From positions 1 to 43,799 of the forward strand of contig NZ_VJZD01000056.1 in assembly GCF_009377175.1 (NCBI RefSeq): a DNA stretch of 43,799 bases, written 5' to 3'. How positions within the stretch are numbered: position 1 is the first letter of the stretch; each line of letters starts with the position of its first letter. The position numbers and the translations under genes were made by a program. Source of the DNA: Streptomyces adustus (GTDB taxonomy: Bacteria > Actinomycetota > Actinomycetes > Streptomycetales > Streptomycetaceae). Shown here one piece after another: positions 17,705 to 25,432 of this stretch. The notes below the pieces were generated by a model that saw only the letters and a list, made by a program, of their open reading frames with translations, did not search any database and was not told the DNA's origin.

Positions 17705-19018
17705 TCAGGACACCCCGCCGCGCCCCTGCCGCGGCAGGCCCGGCTCCGTCGCCGCAGCCGGGTTGAAGTACTCCCGTACCGCGCTCGTCCGGGTCACCAC
17801 CCGTCCCTGGTGCACCACGATCCGGCTGTACGCCGGCGACAGCGCCTCCGTCAGCCGGTTGCCGCGCACGGCCAGCAGATCGGCCGGGAAGCCTGCCTCC
17901 ACCCGGACCTCGGGCAGGCCCAGGGCGGCTCGCGCGGACGCGCTCACGGTGTCGTACGCGTCCTCGGGGTGCAGCCCGTGCCTGGAGGCCAGCAGGTAGG
18001 CGGCCTCCAGGGGGTCGCCGCGGCCCACGGGGTTCGAGACGTCCCGCAGCGCGCCGCTCCCGGCGGCGACGCGCACGCCGGCCGCGCGCAGCAGCCGTAC
18101 CGGAGCGGTACCCCGCCGGTCGACACCGCCGCAGCCGCCCTGCGGCAGGCACACCACCGTCACCCCGGCCGCCGCCAGCTGGTCCGCGACGCGCGAGACC
18201 GCCTCGACGGGCAGTCGGCCCAGGCCGCCGCAGGGGCCGAGGGTCACCCCGGGCCGCAGTCCGCCCGCCATCGCCGCGAGCCGGGCGAGGCGGGCCGGGT
18301 CGGCCGCGTCGGTGTGCAGGTCGACCGGGCAGCCGTGCTCCGAGGCGACCTCCAGCACGGCCTCGACGTAGCCGGTCGGATCCACGTCCAGGTCCGGGCA
18401 GCCGCCCACCACGGAGGCGCCCATCTTCATCGCGTCCCGCAGCACGGCCAGGCCGTCGGCCCCGGCCACCCCGGTCAGCATCCGCGGCATCGCCACCGTC
18501 GTCAGCGCGGTCAGTCCGCGCAGCGAGCGCCGCGCCTGGAGGACGGCGGCCAGCGCGCTCAGCCCCTGGACGTCGCCCACGCGCACGTGCGCCCGCAGCG
18601 CGGTGGCCCCGTGCCCCAGTTGCAGCAGCGCGGCCTCCGTCGCCCGGCGCTGGACGTCCCGGGGGTCGTGCGAGACCGGTCCGCCCTCGTCCGCCGAGAG
18701 CGCGGTGTCGGCGTGGGCGTGCGGTTCGGCCGGGGCCGGCAGGAGCAGATAGCCGTCGAGGTCCACCCGGGCGGCGCATCCGCGGGCCGCCTCCGCCGCC
18801 AGGCTCCCGGCGGTGCCGACCGCCTCGATACGTCCGCCGCCCAGCCGTACGTCCACGATCCGGCCGTCCGTGAGCCGCGCCCCGCACAGCAGCAGGGGAG
18901 CCGGGTCGGCCTGTTCCGGACGTCCCGAACATCCCGGCTGTCCCGAGGACCCCGAGGGCAGGGAGGAGGACGAGGAGGAAGACGACGAGTGGGGCTGCTG
19001 CGGCTGGCTGTCGGGCAT
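17705..19018 (-). CDS. Amidohydrolase (cytosine deaminase-like) homologue with altered metal site
   Basis: This 437-residue protein has the cytosine-deaminase-type amidohydrolase fold. EPHAHADTAL (His100, His102) keeps the first metal-binding HxH, and VDLHTDAAD keeps His235. Other expected residues are changed. The Glu that follows that His in CodA-like enzymes is Ala238. The next metal His position reads LGPCGG (Pro262). The catalytic Asp in GSDN-type motifs reads GSGALRD (Gly322). The N-terminus has a run of nine serines and a 40-residue disordered lead. Streptomyces relatives seem to share these changes (memory), which points to a repurposed non-enzymatic or differently catalysing protein rather than recent damage. 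Confidence 0.8.
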   Translation of the reverse strand: MPDSQPQQPHSSSSSSSSSLPSGSSGQPGCSGRPEQADPAPLLLCGARLTDGRIVDVRLGGGRIEAVGTAGSLAAEAARGCAARVDLDGYLLLPAPAEPHAHADTALSADEGGPVSHDPRDVQRRATEAALLQLGHGATALRAHVRVGDVQGLSALAAVLQARRSLRGLTALTTVAMPRMLTGVAGADGLAVLRDAMKMGASVVGGCPDLDVDPTGYVEAVLEVASEHGCPVDLHTDAADPARLARLAAMAGGLRPGVTLGPCGGLGRLPVEAVSRVADQLAAAGVTVVCLPQGGCGGVDRRGTAPVRLLRAAGVRVAAGSGALRDVSNPVGRGDPLEAAYLLASRHGLHPEDAYDTVSASARAALGLPEVRVEAGFPADLLAVRGNRLTEALSPAYSRIVVHQGRVVTRTSAVREYFNPAAATEPGLPRQGRGGVS

Positions 19019-19381
19019 CGCGCTCCAAGGACTCGGGGATCGGGGCCGGCTCAGGGCCGCGCACGGACGACTGGGCGCAAGATCACGCAGAGTGAGTCGA
19101 GCCTAGGGCGGCCGTCAGCCCGCGTCGGGGAGGAGCGCAATAGTCGTACCGGTGTGGCCCCGGGCGCCGTTTCGCTGTGATCCTGCTTACAGAAACCCGA
19201 CGTGAGCGGGCTGGAAGCGAATCGGGAGGGTCGCATGGGGTCCGTGAGCGGAACTCTCGAATCCACCCCGATCCCGCTCCGGCTCCCGCGTCGAATCCGT
19301 GCTGAACCGCTCCAGGACCCGGCCCGCACCCGCCCCGGCACAGGGCTCCGTCCGGGTCCCGCGGGCCGGAGCGAAACGGAT
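19019..19381. other. Intergenic region before the tRNA-Thr promoter
   Basis: This stretch of about 360 bp between the divergent amidohydrolase gene and the tRNA-Thr promoter probably holds the amidohydrolase promoter. No gene with convincing codon bias or start site was seen. A 68-codon open frame at 19202-19408 lacks protein-like character. Confidence 0.4.
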
Positions 19382-19411
19382 TTGGGCGAACGGCGGCGGA
19401 CCGTGTAATGT
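19382..19411 (+). promoter_or_regulatory. Promoter of the tRNA-Thr/tRNA-Met unit
   Basis: A -35-like TTGGGC (19382-19387) and -10-like TAATGT (19406-19411) are spaced by 18 nt, ending 12 nt before tRNA-Thr. This is a HrdB-type housekeeping promoter by pattern. Confidence 0.6.
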
Positions 19412-19422
19412 CTTCATCGCTC

Positions 19423-19495
19423 GCCCCAATAGCTCAGTCGGCAGAGCGTCTCCATGGTAAGGAGAAGGTCTACGGTTCGATTCCGTATTGGGGCT
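19423..19495 (+). tRNA. tRNA-Thr(GGT)
   Basis: This is a 73-nt cloverleaf. The acceptor GCCCCAA pairs with TTGGGGC, the anticodon loop is ATGGTAA with anticodon GGT, and the discriminator is T. CCA is not encoded. It is paired with tRNA-Met 46 nt downstream, as in other actinobacteria. Confidence 0.97.
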
Positions 19496-19541
19496 CTGGT
19501 GGGAGAGGTCCCCGTCGCAAGACGGGGTCCGATCGCATCAA

Positions 19542-19614
19542 AGCGGTGTAGCTCAGTCGGTAGAGCAAGCGGCTCATAATCGCTGTGTCACCGGTTCAAG
19601 TCCGGTCACCGCTA
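19542..19614 (+). tRNA. tRNA-Met(CAT), elongator
   Basis: This is a 73-nt cloverleaf with acceptor AGCGGTG/CACCGCT, anticodon CAT and discriminator A. The fully paired first base pair and the lack of three G-C pairs at the anticodon stem argue against initiator tRNA. The position upstream of rpmG matches the mycobacterial metT. A lysidine-modified tRNA-Ile2 is the less likely alternative. Confidence 0.93.
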
Positions 19615-19619
19615 CTGAC

Positions 19620-19665
19620 AGTAGCCGATTGTGGGGTCGGTCCTTCGATCGGCTACTCTTTCTTG
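19620..19665 (+). terminator. Terminator or attenuator between tRNA-Met and rpmG
   Basis: A perfect 10-bp stem (AGTAGCCGAT at 19620-19629 with 19648-19657) is followed by CTTTCTTG. It can end tRNA transcripts or attenuate read-through into rpmG. Confidence 0.75.
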
Positions 19666-19704
19666 CGTTAAATCAGTCCTATCCGTTCGTCAAGGAGCAC
19701 TCAC

Positions 19705-19869
19705 GTGGCTGCCACCGACGTCCGCCCGAAGATCACGCTGGCCTGCGTGGAGTGCAAGGAGCGGAACTACATCACCAAGAAGAACCGGCGTAACAACCCG
19801 GACCGACTGGAGATGAAGAAGCACTGCCCGCGTTGCAACGCGCACACCGCGCACCGCGAAACGCGATAA
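19705..19869 (+). CDS. rpmG: 50S ribosomal protein L33 (zinc-binding form)
   Basis: The protein has 54 residues and starts at GTG with AAGGAG upstream. It reads [27 protein letters not shown] and contains two Cys-x2-Cys pairs (CVEC, CPRC). This makes it the zinc-binding C+ form of L33. Streptomyces often carry C- paralogues elsewhere that replace C+ forms under zinc limitation (Zur control). Family length is normal. It is followed by a strong terminator and then the MaoC pair, the same order as rpmG2-hadA-hadB in Mycobacterium. Confidence 0.96.
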   Translation: MAATDVRPKITLACVECKERNYITKKNRRNNPDRLEMKKHCPRCNAHTAHRETR

Positions 19870-19880
19870 ATCAGGCTCGT

Positions 19881-19919
19881 ACACGAGGCCGCCCCCGCAG
19901 TCAGGGGGCGGCCTCGTGT
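19881..19919 (+). terminator. rpmG terminator
   Basis: A perfect 16-bp stem (19881-19896 with 19904-19919) with a 7-nt loop is followed by CGTTT. It is a strong intrinsic terminator. Confidence 0.88.
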
Positions 19920-19998
19920 CGTTTCGGCGGTCCGCCAGGACACTCAGGACACTGCCGATCACAGCAGTCGACAGCACATCAGCAGGAGGTGCCGGGCC

Positions 19999-20451
19999 AT
20001 GGCGCTCGATCAGTCCTTCGTGGGGCGGACCTATCCGCCCACCGAGCCCTACGAGGTGGGGCGGGAGAAGATCCGAGAGTTCGCGGAGGCGGTGGGGGAC
20101 ACCAATCCGGCGTACACGGACCCGGAGGCCGCCAAGGCGTTCGGCCACCCCGATGTGATCGCCCCGCCGACCTTCGTCTTCGCGATCAGTTTCAAGGCCG
20201 CGGGCCAGGTCGTCGAGGACCCGCAGCTGGGGCTGGACTACAGCCGGGTGGTGCACGGCGACCAGAAGTTCGCCTACACCCGCCCGGTACGGGCCGGCGA
20301 CCGGCTGAGCGTCACCTCCACCATCGAGGCGATCAAGTCCCTGGCCGGCAACGACATCCTGGACATCCGTGGCGAGGTCCACGACGAGGCGGGCGAGCAT
20401 GTCGTGACCGCCTGGACCAAGCTGGTGGCCCGTGCGGCCGAGGGGGCGTGA
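19999..20451 (+). CDS. MaoC-like dehydratase, HadA-like subunit
   Basis: This 150-residue hot-dog fold protein has MaoC/FAS1-type N-terminal features: FVGRTYPPTEPYEVGREKIREFAEAVGDTNPAYTD and GHPDVIAPPTFVFAI. The usual catalytic Asp/His pair is incomplete (GDTNPAYTD has Tyr in place of His), as expected for the non-catalytic HadA-type partner that binds the acyl chain. AGGAGG precedes the ATG. The gene lies 7 nt upstream of the catalytic partner, so a heterodimeric (3R)-hydroxyacyl dehydratase is likely. The substrate in Streptomyces is unknown. Confidence 0.88.
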   Translation: MALDQSFVGRTYPPTEPYEVGREKIREFAEAVGDTNPAYTDPEAAKAFGHPDVIAPPTFVFAISFKAAGQVVEDPQLGLDYSRVVHGDQKFAYTRPVRAGDRLSVTSTIEAIKSLAGNDILDIRGEVHDEAGEHVVTAWTKLVARAAEGA

Positions 20452-20458
20452 GGAACCG

Positions 20459-20887
20459 ATGACGGCGAAGATCGCTTACGACGACGTCGAGGTCGGCACC
20501 GAGCTGCCCGCGCAGACCTTCCCGGTGACCCGCGCCGACCTGGTCCGGTACGCGGGAGCCTCCGGCGACTTCAACCCGATCCACTGGAACGAGAAGTTCG
20601 CCAAGGAGGTCGGCCTCCCGGACGTGATCGCGCACGGCATGTTCACCATGGCCGAGGCGATCCGGGTGGTCACCGACTGGGCCGGCGACCCGGGCGCGGT
20701 CGTCGAGTACGGCGTCCGGTTCACCAAGCCCGTGGTCGTCCCGAACGACGATGAGGGCGCCACCGTCGAGGTCGGGGCCAAGGTCGCGGCCAAGCTCGAC
20801 GACAACACCGTGCGCGTGGACCTGACGGCCATGTGCGCCGGGCAGAAGGTGCTGGGCATGTCCCGGGCGGTCGTGCGGCTGGCCTGA
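20459..20887 (+). CDS. MaoC-like dehydratase, HadB-like catalytic subunit
   Basis: This 142-residue MaoC dehydratase keeps the catalytic Asp and His in YAGASGDFNPIHWNEKFA, followed by HGMFTMAEA. ATG at 20459 (MTAKIAYDDVEVGTEL) is preceded by GAGGAA. With the preceding gene it resembles mycobacterial HadA/HadB, which dehydrate long 3-hydroxyacyl-ACPs for mycolic acids. Streptomyces lack mycolates, so a role in another long or branched acyl chain is more probable. The gene order after rpmG supports orthology. Confidence 0.9.
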   Translation: MTAKIAYDDVEVGTELPAQTFPVTRADLVRYAGASGDFNPIHWNEKFAKEVGLPDVIAHGMFTMAEAIRVVTDWAGDPGAVVEYGVRFTKPVVVPNDDEGATVEVGAKVAAKLDDNTVRVDLTAMCAGQKVLGMSRAVVRLA

Positions 20888-20945
20888 CGGCGGGCAGACG
20901 TCCGGCGGACGGCGATCGACTGACGGCGGTCGACGGACGGTGTAC

Positions 20946-20990
20946 ATGCGGCAAGGGGCGCACTCGACAGCGAGGCGCCCCTTGCGCATG
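20946..20990 (+). terminator. Terminator after the MaoC pair
   Basis: An 11-bp perfect stem (GCAAGGGGCGC at 20951-20961 with 20975-20985) extends outward by a few pairs (ATGCG...GCAT). It lies 60 nt after the stop. Confidence 0.75.
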
Positions 20991-21036
20991 CGGGGCGGCG
21001 ACCGGACACACGGGTCCCGCCACCGACCCCTTGACT

Positions 21037-21060
21037 AAGTTAGTGATTGAGTACTAACTT
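21037..21060. promoter_or_regulatory. Operator of the first TetR regulator
   Basis: AAGTTAGT-N8-ACTAACTT is a perfect 8-8-8 palindrome ending 1 nt before the ATG at 21062. A near-identical site precedes the MFS gene, which marks it as the TetR binding site. A -10-like segment overlaps it, consistent with autorepression. Confidence 0.75.
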
Positions 21061-21061
21061 C

Positions 21062-21637
21062 ATGTCCGTGGTCAGGATGAGTGCAGAAGAGAGGCGCGAG
21101 AGCGTCATCCGCGCGGCGACGGCCGAGTTCGCGACGGGCGGCTACTACGGCACGTCCACCGAGGCGATCGCCAAGCGCGTCGGTGTCTCGCAGCCGTATC
21201 TCTTCCGGCTCTTCCCGAGCAAGAAGGCGATCTTCCTCGCGGCCGTGGAGCGCTGTACGGCGGACGTGACGCGCACCTTCGGGGAGGCGGCCGAGGGGCT
21301 GGAGGGCGAGGAGGCCCTGCGGGCCATGGCGAACGCCTATACGGCGCTCATCACCGAGCGGCCCGAGCAGCTGCAGATGCAGATGCAGATGTTCGTCGCG
21401 GTGGCCGCCGCGGAACAGGCCGGCGATCACGAACTCGGCGAGTCCGTACGGACCGGCTGGATGCGCCTGTGGGACACGGTGCACCTGTCGCTGGGCGCGG
21501 AGATCGGCGAGACGACCACCTTCATGGCGTACGGCATGCTCATCAACTGCCTGGTGGCCATGGGGTTTCCGCCCGAGCACCGGGTGTGGGAAGGGCTCTA
21601 TCCGGAGGCCCGCCTCAAGGGCCGGCTGGAGAAGTGA
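21062..21637 (+). CDS. TetR/AcrR-family repressor of adjacent exporter
   Basis: This is a 191-residue TetR protein. The N-terminal HTH reads ESVIRAATAEFATGGYYGTSTEAIAKRVGVSQPYLFRLFPSKKAIF, with the recognition helix at VSQPYLFRLF. The start is either ATG 21062 (possibly leaderless, directly after the operator) or ATG 21077 (MSAEERRE). The C-terminal ligand domain is Met/Gln-rich around LQMQMQMF. Shared palindromes before this gene and before the MFS gene indicate that it controls itself and the exporter. The inducer is unknown. Confidence 0.9.
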   Translation: MSVVRMSAEERRESVIRAATAEFATGGYYGTSTEAIAKRVGVSQPYLFRLFPSKKAIFLAAVERCTADVTRTFGEAAEGLEGEEALRAMANAYTALITERPEQLQMQMQMFVAVAAAEQAGDHELGESVRTGWMRLWDTVHLSLGAEIGETTTFMAYGMLINCLVAMGFPPEHRVWEGLYPEARLKGRLEK

Positions 21638-21711
21638 CGGATGGGGCGGCACGGGTGGGGAAGCGGCGGGTGGACGGGAAGGCCGATCGCAGGGCTTTCT
21701 CATGGGCATGA

Positions 21712-21735
21712 AAGTTAGTCAGCAATAACTAATTT
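21712..21735. promoter_or_regulatory. Second copy of the TetR operator, upstream of the MFS gene
   Basis: AAGTTAGT-N8-ACTAATTT has the same 8-8-8 architecture as the site at 21037 with one mismatch in the right arm. It lies 50 nt before the exporter start. Confidence 0.75.
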
Positions 21736-21784
21736 CCAGCACGCCTCGACTGTCGGGAACGAAAAAGGACGCTCTGGGGGAGCG

Positions 21785-23278
21785 ATGTCACAGCAGAACG
21801 CGACACAGCAGACGGCGCCCGGCGCACGTCGCGGGGGAACCGTGTGGGCCCTCGTCATCACCAGCGTCGCCGGATTCATGGCGGCCCTCGACAACCTCGT
21901 CGTCACCACCGCCCTGCCCTCCATCCGGGAGGACCTCGGGGGCGCGCTGGGTGACCTGGAATGGACCGTGAGCGCCTACACGCTCACCTTCGCCGTCCTG
22001 CTGATGTTCGGCGCGGCGCTCGGCGACCGCTTCGGACGGCGCCGGATGTTCCTGGCCGGGCTCGCCGTCTTCACCGCCGCGTCCGCCGCCGCGGCCATGT
22101 CGTCCGGCATCGGCGCCCTCATCGCCGCCCGCGCCGTGCAGGGCGTCGGCGCGGCGATCATGATGCCGCTGACGCTGACCCTGCTGACGGCGGCCGTGCC
22201 CGCCGCCAAGCGCGGGATGGCGTACGGCATCTGGGGCGCCGTCAACGGGCTCGCCGTCGCCTCCGGGCCGCTCGTCGGCGGCAGCCTCACCGAGCACATC
22301 TCCTGGCACTGGATCTTCTGGCTGAACGTCCCGCTGGGCCTGGCCCTGCTCCCGCTCGCCCGTCTGCGCCTCGCCGAGTCCTACGGCACCGGCGCCCCGC
22401 TCGACGCCCCCGGCACCCTGCTCGCCAGCGGCGGCCTCTTCGGCATCGTCTACGGCCTGGTCCGCGGGCCCTCCGACGGCTGGACCAGCTCCCTCGTCCT
22501 GACCGGTCTGATCGCGGGCGGTGCGCTGCTGGCCGGGTTCGTGCTGCACGGCAGCCGCGCCGCGAACCCGATGCTCCCGATGCGGCTGTTCCGCTCCCGT
22601 GCCTTCGCCGGGATCAACGCCGCGAGCATGCTGATGTTCCTCGGGATGTTCGGTTCGATCTTCCTGCTCAGCCAGTACATGCAGGGCGTGCTGGGCTACT
22701 CGCCCACCGAGGCCGGTCTGAGGATGCTGCCGTGGACCGGCATGCCGATGCTCGTCGCGCCGATCGCCGGGATCCTCTCCGACCGCATCGGCGGCCGTCC
22801 GGTCGTCGCCACCGGCCTCTTCTTCCAGGCCGCCGGCCTCGGCTACCTGGCCTCCGTGGTCACCACCGACGTCTCCTACGCGGTCCAGCTGCCCGGCCTG
22901 ATCATGAGCGGCATCGGGATGGCCCTCTACTTCGCCCCGGCCGCCAACCTGGTGATGTCCAGCGTCCGGCCCAAGGAACAGGGCATCGCCTCCGGCGCCA
23001 ACAACGCCCTGCGCGAGGTCGGCGGTGCGCTCGGCATCGCCGTCATGGCCTCGATCTTCTCGGCCCAGGGCGGCTACGAGTCCGCCGAGTCCTTCGTCGA
23101 CGGCCTGCGGCCCGCCCTGGTCACCGGCTCCGGCGTGGTGGTCCTGGCCGGCCTCGCGGCGCTGCTGATCCCGGCCGGACGGCGGACGGCCCCGACGGCG
23201 GCGCCGGACGGGGCCCCGGTCGCGGCGGACGGTACGGCGGCGCGTCCCGTCGAGGCTCTGGAGCCCACCTCGCGCTGA
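21785..23278 (+). CDS. MFS drug exporter, DHA2 (14-TM, EmrB/QacA) type
   Basis: This is a 497-residue proton-coupled exporter. Motif A (GALGDRFGRRRMFLAG), the helix-1 motif ALDNLVVTTALPSI and the motif C-like GLAVASGPLVGGSLTE are characteristic of the 14-helix DHA2 family. GGGGGAG precedes the ATG. Its promoter region carries the TetR operator, so exporter and repressor form a drug- or metabolite-responsive pair. The substrate is unknown. The C-terminus is a Pro/Ala-rich tail. Confidence 0.93.
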   Translation: MSQQNATQQTAPGARRGGTVWALVITSVAGFMAALDNLVVTTALPSIREDLGGALGDLEWTVSAYTLTFAVLLMFGAALGDRFGRRRMFLAGLAVFTAASAAAAMSSGIGALIAARAVQGVGAAIMMPLTLTLLTAAVPAAKRGMAYGIWGAVNGLAVASGPLVGGSLTEHISWHWIFWLNVPLGLALLPLARLRLAESYGTGAPLDAPGTLLASGGLFGIVYGLVRGPSDGWTSSLVLTGLIAGGALLAGFVLHGSRAANPMLPMRLFRSRAFAGINAASMLMFLGMFGSIFLLSQYMQGVLGYSPTEAGLRMLPWTGMPMLVAPIAGILSDRIGGRPVVATGLFFQAAGLGYLASVVTTDVSYAVQLPGLIMSGIGMALYFAPAANLVMSSVRPKEQGIASGANNALREVGGALGIAVMASIFSAQGGYESAESFVDGLRPALVTGSGVVVLAGLAALLIPAGRRTAPTAAPDGAPVAADGTAARPVEALEPTSR

Positions 23279-23304
23279 GACCGACCCGCGCGGGTACGAC
23301 GACC

Positions 23305-23340
23305 GCGTACGGCCCCGTCCACGGCGACGGGGCCGTACGC
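23305..23340. terminator. Terminator after the MFS gene
   Basis: A 14-bp perfect inverted repeat (23305-23318 with 23327-23340, loop 8 nt) lies 26 nt after the stop and isolates murB from the exporter. Confidence 0.85.
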
Positions 23341-23446
23341 GTGCGTGCCCGGCGGCAGGAGGCACGCACGCGTGCGCCGTGGAACCGGCGGCGGTCTCGG
23401 CGGCGGGTGGGCCGGGCTGTCGGTGCCGTCTCGTAGTCTTGGGCGC

Positions 23447-24502
23447 GTGCAGGAACTCCACGACGCCCCCCTCGCCCCGCTGACCACCTTCCGGCTGGGC
23501 GGTCCCGCGACCCGGCTGGTCACCGCGACGACCGACGCCGAGGTGATCGAGGCCGTCCGCGAGGCCGACGACAGCGGCACGCCGCTGCTGGTCATCGGCG
23601 GCGGGTCGAACCTCGTCATCGGCGACAAGGGCTTCGCCGGGACCGCCCTGCGCATCGCCACCCGCGGGTTCGAGCTGCGCGGGACGACGCTGGAGCTGGC
23701 CGCGGGCGAGATCTGGACCGACGCCGTCGCCCGGGTGGTGGAAGCCGGGCTCGCCGGGATCGAGTGCCTCGCCGGCATCCCCGGATCGGCGGGCGCGACC
23801 CCGATCCAGAACGTGGGGGCGTACGGGCAGGAGGTCTCCTCGACGATCACCGAGGTCATCGCCTACGACCGCCGGGCCGGCGAGACGGTCGCCCTCACGA
23901 ACGCCGACTGCGCCTTCTCGTACCGGCACAGCCGCTTCAAGGCCGACCCGCAGCGGTATGTCGTGCTGCGTGTGCGTTTCGAGCTGGAGGACGCGGACGG
24001 ACTGTCCGCGCCCCTGCGCTACGCCGAGACCGCCCGCGCGCTGGGCGTGGCACCCGGCGACCGCGTACCGCTGGCCCGCGCCCGCGAGACCGTGCTGAAG
24101 CTGCGCGCGGGCAAGGGCATGGTCCTGGACCCCGAGGACCACGACACCTGGTCCGCCGGGTCCTTCTTCACCAACCCGATCCTCACCGACACCGACTTCG
24201 CCGTGTTCCGGGCGCGGGTGCGCGAGCGCCTGGGCGAGGACGTGGAGGCGCCCGCCTACCCGGCGGGGGAGGGGCACACCAAGACCTCCGCGGCCTGGCT
24301 GATCGACAAGGCCGGTTTCGCCAAGGGCTACGGCACCGGGCCCGCCCGCATCTCCACCAAGCACACGCTCGCCCTCACCAACCGCGGCACCGCCACCGCC
24401 GAGGACCTGCTGGCGCTCGCCCGCGAGGTGATCGCGGGGGTGCGCGAGGCCTTCGGGATCACGCTCGTCAACGAACCGGTGATGGTGGGAACCAGCCTGT
24501 AG
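23447..24502 (+). CDS. murB: UDP-N-acetylenolpyruvoylglucosamine reductase
   Basis: The protein has 351 residues. MurB is the FAD enzyme that reduces enolpyruvyl-UDP-GlcNAc to UDP-MurNAc in peptidoglycan synthesis. FAD-binding motifs LLVIGGGSNLVIGD and GIPGSAGATPIQNVGAYGQE are clear, as are SYRHSRFK, the proton-donor Ser motif AGSFFTNPI and the KTSAAWLIDKAGFAKG region. GTG at 23447 is chosen because the next upstream start adds a non-conserved stretch. A TAGTCT -10-like box 8 nt upstream suggests a leaderless transcript. An actinobacterial rpmG-murB neighbourhood is familiar. Confidence 0.95.
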   Translation: MQELHDAPLAPLTTFRLGGPATRLVTATTDAEVIEAVREADDSGTPLLVIGGGSNLVIGDKGFAGTALRIATRGFELRGTTLELAAGEIWTDAVARVVEAGLAGIECLAGIPGSAGATPIQNVGAYGQEVSSTITEVIAYDRRAGETVALTNADCAFSYRHSRFKADPQRYVVLRVRFELEDADGLSAPLRYAETARALGVAPGDRVPLARARETVLKLRAGKGMVLDPEDHDTWSAGSFFTNPILTDTDFAVFRARVRERLGEDVEAPAYPAGEGHTKTSAAWLIDKAGFAKGYGTGPARISTKHTLALTNRGTATAEDLLALAREVIAGVREAFGITLVNEPVMVGTSL

Positions 24503-24566
24503 AAGGCCGCCTCGGCCGACCCGGGCCCGAACCGGCCGGGCGCAGGCCGCCCCTGGGGACGGGCCC

Positions 24567-24742
24567 TAGGCCCTGTCGTCAAATTCCCGTCTGTCCCACG
24601 ACGCCTGGCACGCACTCTCGCCGCACCGGGCGAAAGCCCGAGTACGTCCAGTACGAGGACTTCCGCCCGGCACGCCGAGAGCACGCACCAGACGCCGCGG
24701 GCCGCCCTCCGGGCGACGACGGGAATTTGACGACAGGGCCTA
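24567..24742. mobile_element. MITE with 25-bp perfect terminal inverted repeats
   Basis: A 176-bp element has perfect 25-bp ends (24567-24591 with 24718-24742), beginning TAGGCCCTGTCGTC. The TA at each outer end fits the TA target duplication of IS630/Tc1-type transposition. The interior is also largely self-complementary (for example CACGCACTCTCG near 24610 with CGAGAGCACGC near 24680), so the whole element can fold into one long hairpin. It encodes no protein. Similar sequences are, from memory, repeated in Streptomyces genomes. Its right end supplies the stop codon of the neighbouring minus-strand gene. Confidence 0.8.
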
Positions 24743-25372
24743 GTACGCCAGGCCCACCCCCTGCTTCACCGTGGCCGGGTCACCGATCATCGCCAGCATC
24801 GCGTGGGCCACGTCGGCGCGGGCGATGAAGCGACCGCCGGGCGGGAAGCCGCCGACCACCGTCCGGTACCTCCCGGTGAGCGGTTTGTTCTGGAGCCGGG
24901 GCGGCCGTACGACCGTCCAGTCCGTGGCGCTGCCCGTCAGCTCCGCCTCCATGGCGCGCAGATCGGCGTACACGTCCTTGAGGGCCGCCGAGACCAGGCC
25001 GCGCATGGTGCGGTCGAGGAAGCCGTCGCCCTCGGGCTCGGGGCCGACCGGACCCGCGCTCACCACGAGCAGCCGCCGTGCCCCCTCCGCCTCCATCGCC
25101 GCCAGCACCGTGCGGGTCAGCCGGGCCGCGACCCCGGCGTCCTTACGGCTGCGGGCTCCGAGGCCGGAGAGCACCGCGTCCCGGCCGGCCACCGCGGGCC
25201 GCAGCTCCGCCGGGTCCGACAGGTCCGTACGGAACACCTCCAGGCCCGCGCCGGTGACCGTCAGCCGGGCGGGGTCACGGACGACGGCCGTGACCCGGTG
25301 TCCCGACGCCAGCGCCTGGCGGACGATTTCCTGACCGATGCCTCCGGTGGCACCGAGAACGGTGAGGTTCAT
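24740..25372 (-). CDS. NAD(P)-binding SDR/NmrA-like protein under TetR control
   Basis: This 210-residue protein starts MNLTVLGATGGIGQEIVRQAL with a clear Rossmann motif (GATGGIG). It belongs to the atypical SDR/NmrA-like NAD(P)-binding group (LLVVSAGPVGPE, TDWTVVRPPRL). The catalytic Tyr-x3-Lys is not obvious. It is transcribed divergently from the TetR gene at 25491, and two operator-like palindromes lie in the gap. That arrangement indicates a detoxification or quinone-reductase-type gene induced by the TetR ligand. Its TAG stop is formed at the boundary of the MITE. Confidence 0.87.
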   Translation of the reverse strand: MNLTVLGATGGIGQEIVRQALASGHRVTAVVRDPARLTVTGAGLEVFRTDLSDPAELRPAVAGRDAVLSGLGARSRKDAGVAARLTRTVLAAMEAEGARRLLVVSAGPVGPEPEGDGFLDRTMRGLVSAALKDVYADLRAMEAELTGSATDWTVVRPPRLQNKPLTGRYRTVVGGFPPGGRFIARADVAHAMLAMIGDPATVKQGVGLAY

Positions 25373-25401
25373 GACCGTCTCCCGTACTGTTCCAGATAGG
25401 T

Positions 25402-25421
25402 GGGTGAGCGTTCACTCACCC
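25402..25421. promoter_or_regulatory. TetR operator copy 1 (divergent SDR/TetR region)
   Basis: GGGTGAG-N6-CTCACCC is a perfect 7-6-7 palindrome, repeated with different spacer bases 31 bp further on. Confidence 0.75.
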
Positions 25422-25432
25422 TTGTTCCCCCA

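Noticed and set aside
19202..19408. Small 68-codon plus-strand gene upstream of tRNA-Thr
   Set aside because: It is Arg/Pro-rich frame noise with no ribosome site and it overlaps the tRNA promoter.
19542..19614. Initiator tRNA-Met
   Set aside because: The first acceptor pair is a normal A-T and the anticodon stem lacks three consecutive G-C pairs, both against initiator identity.
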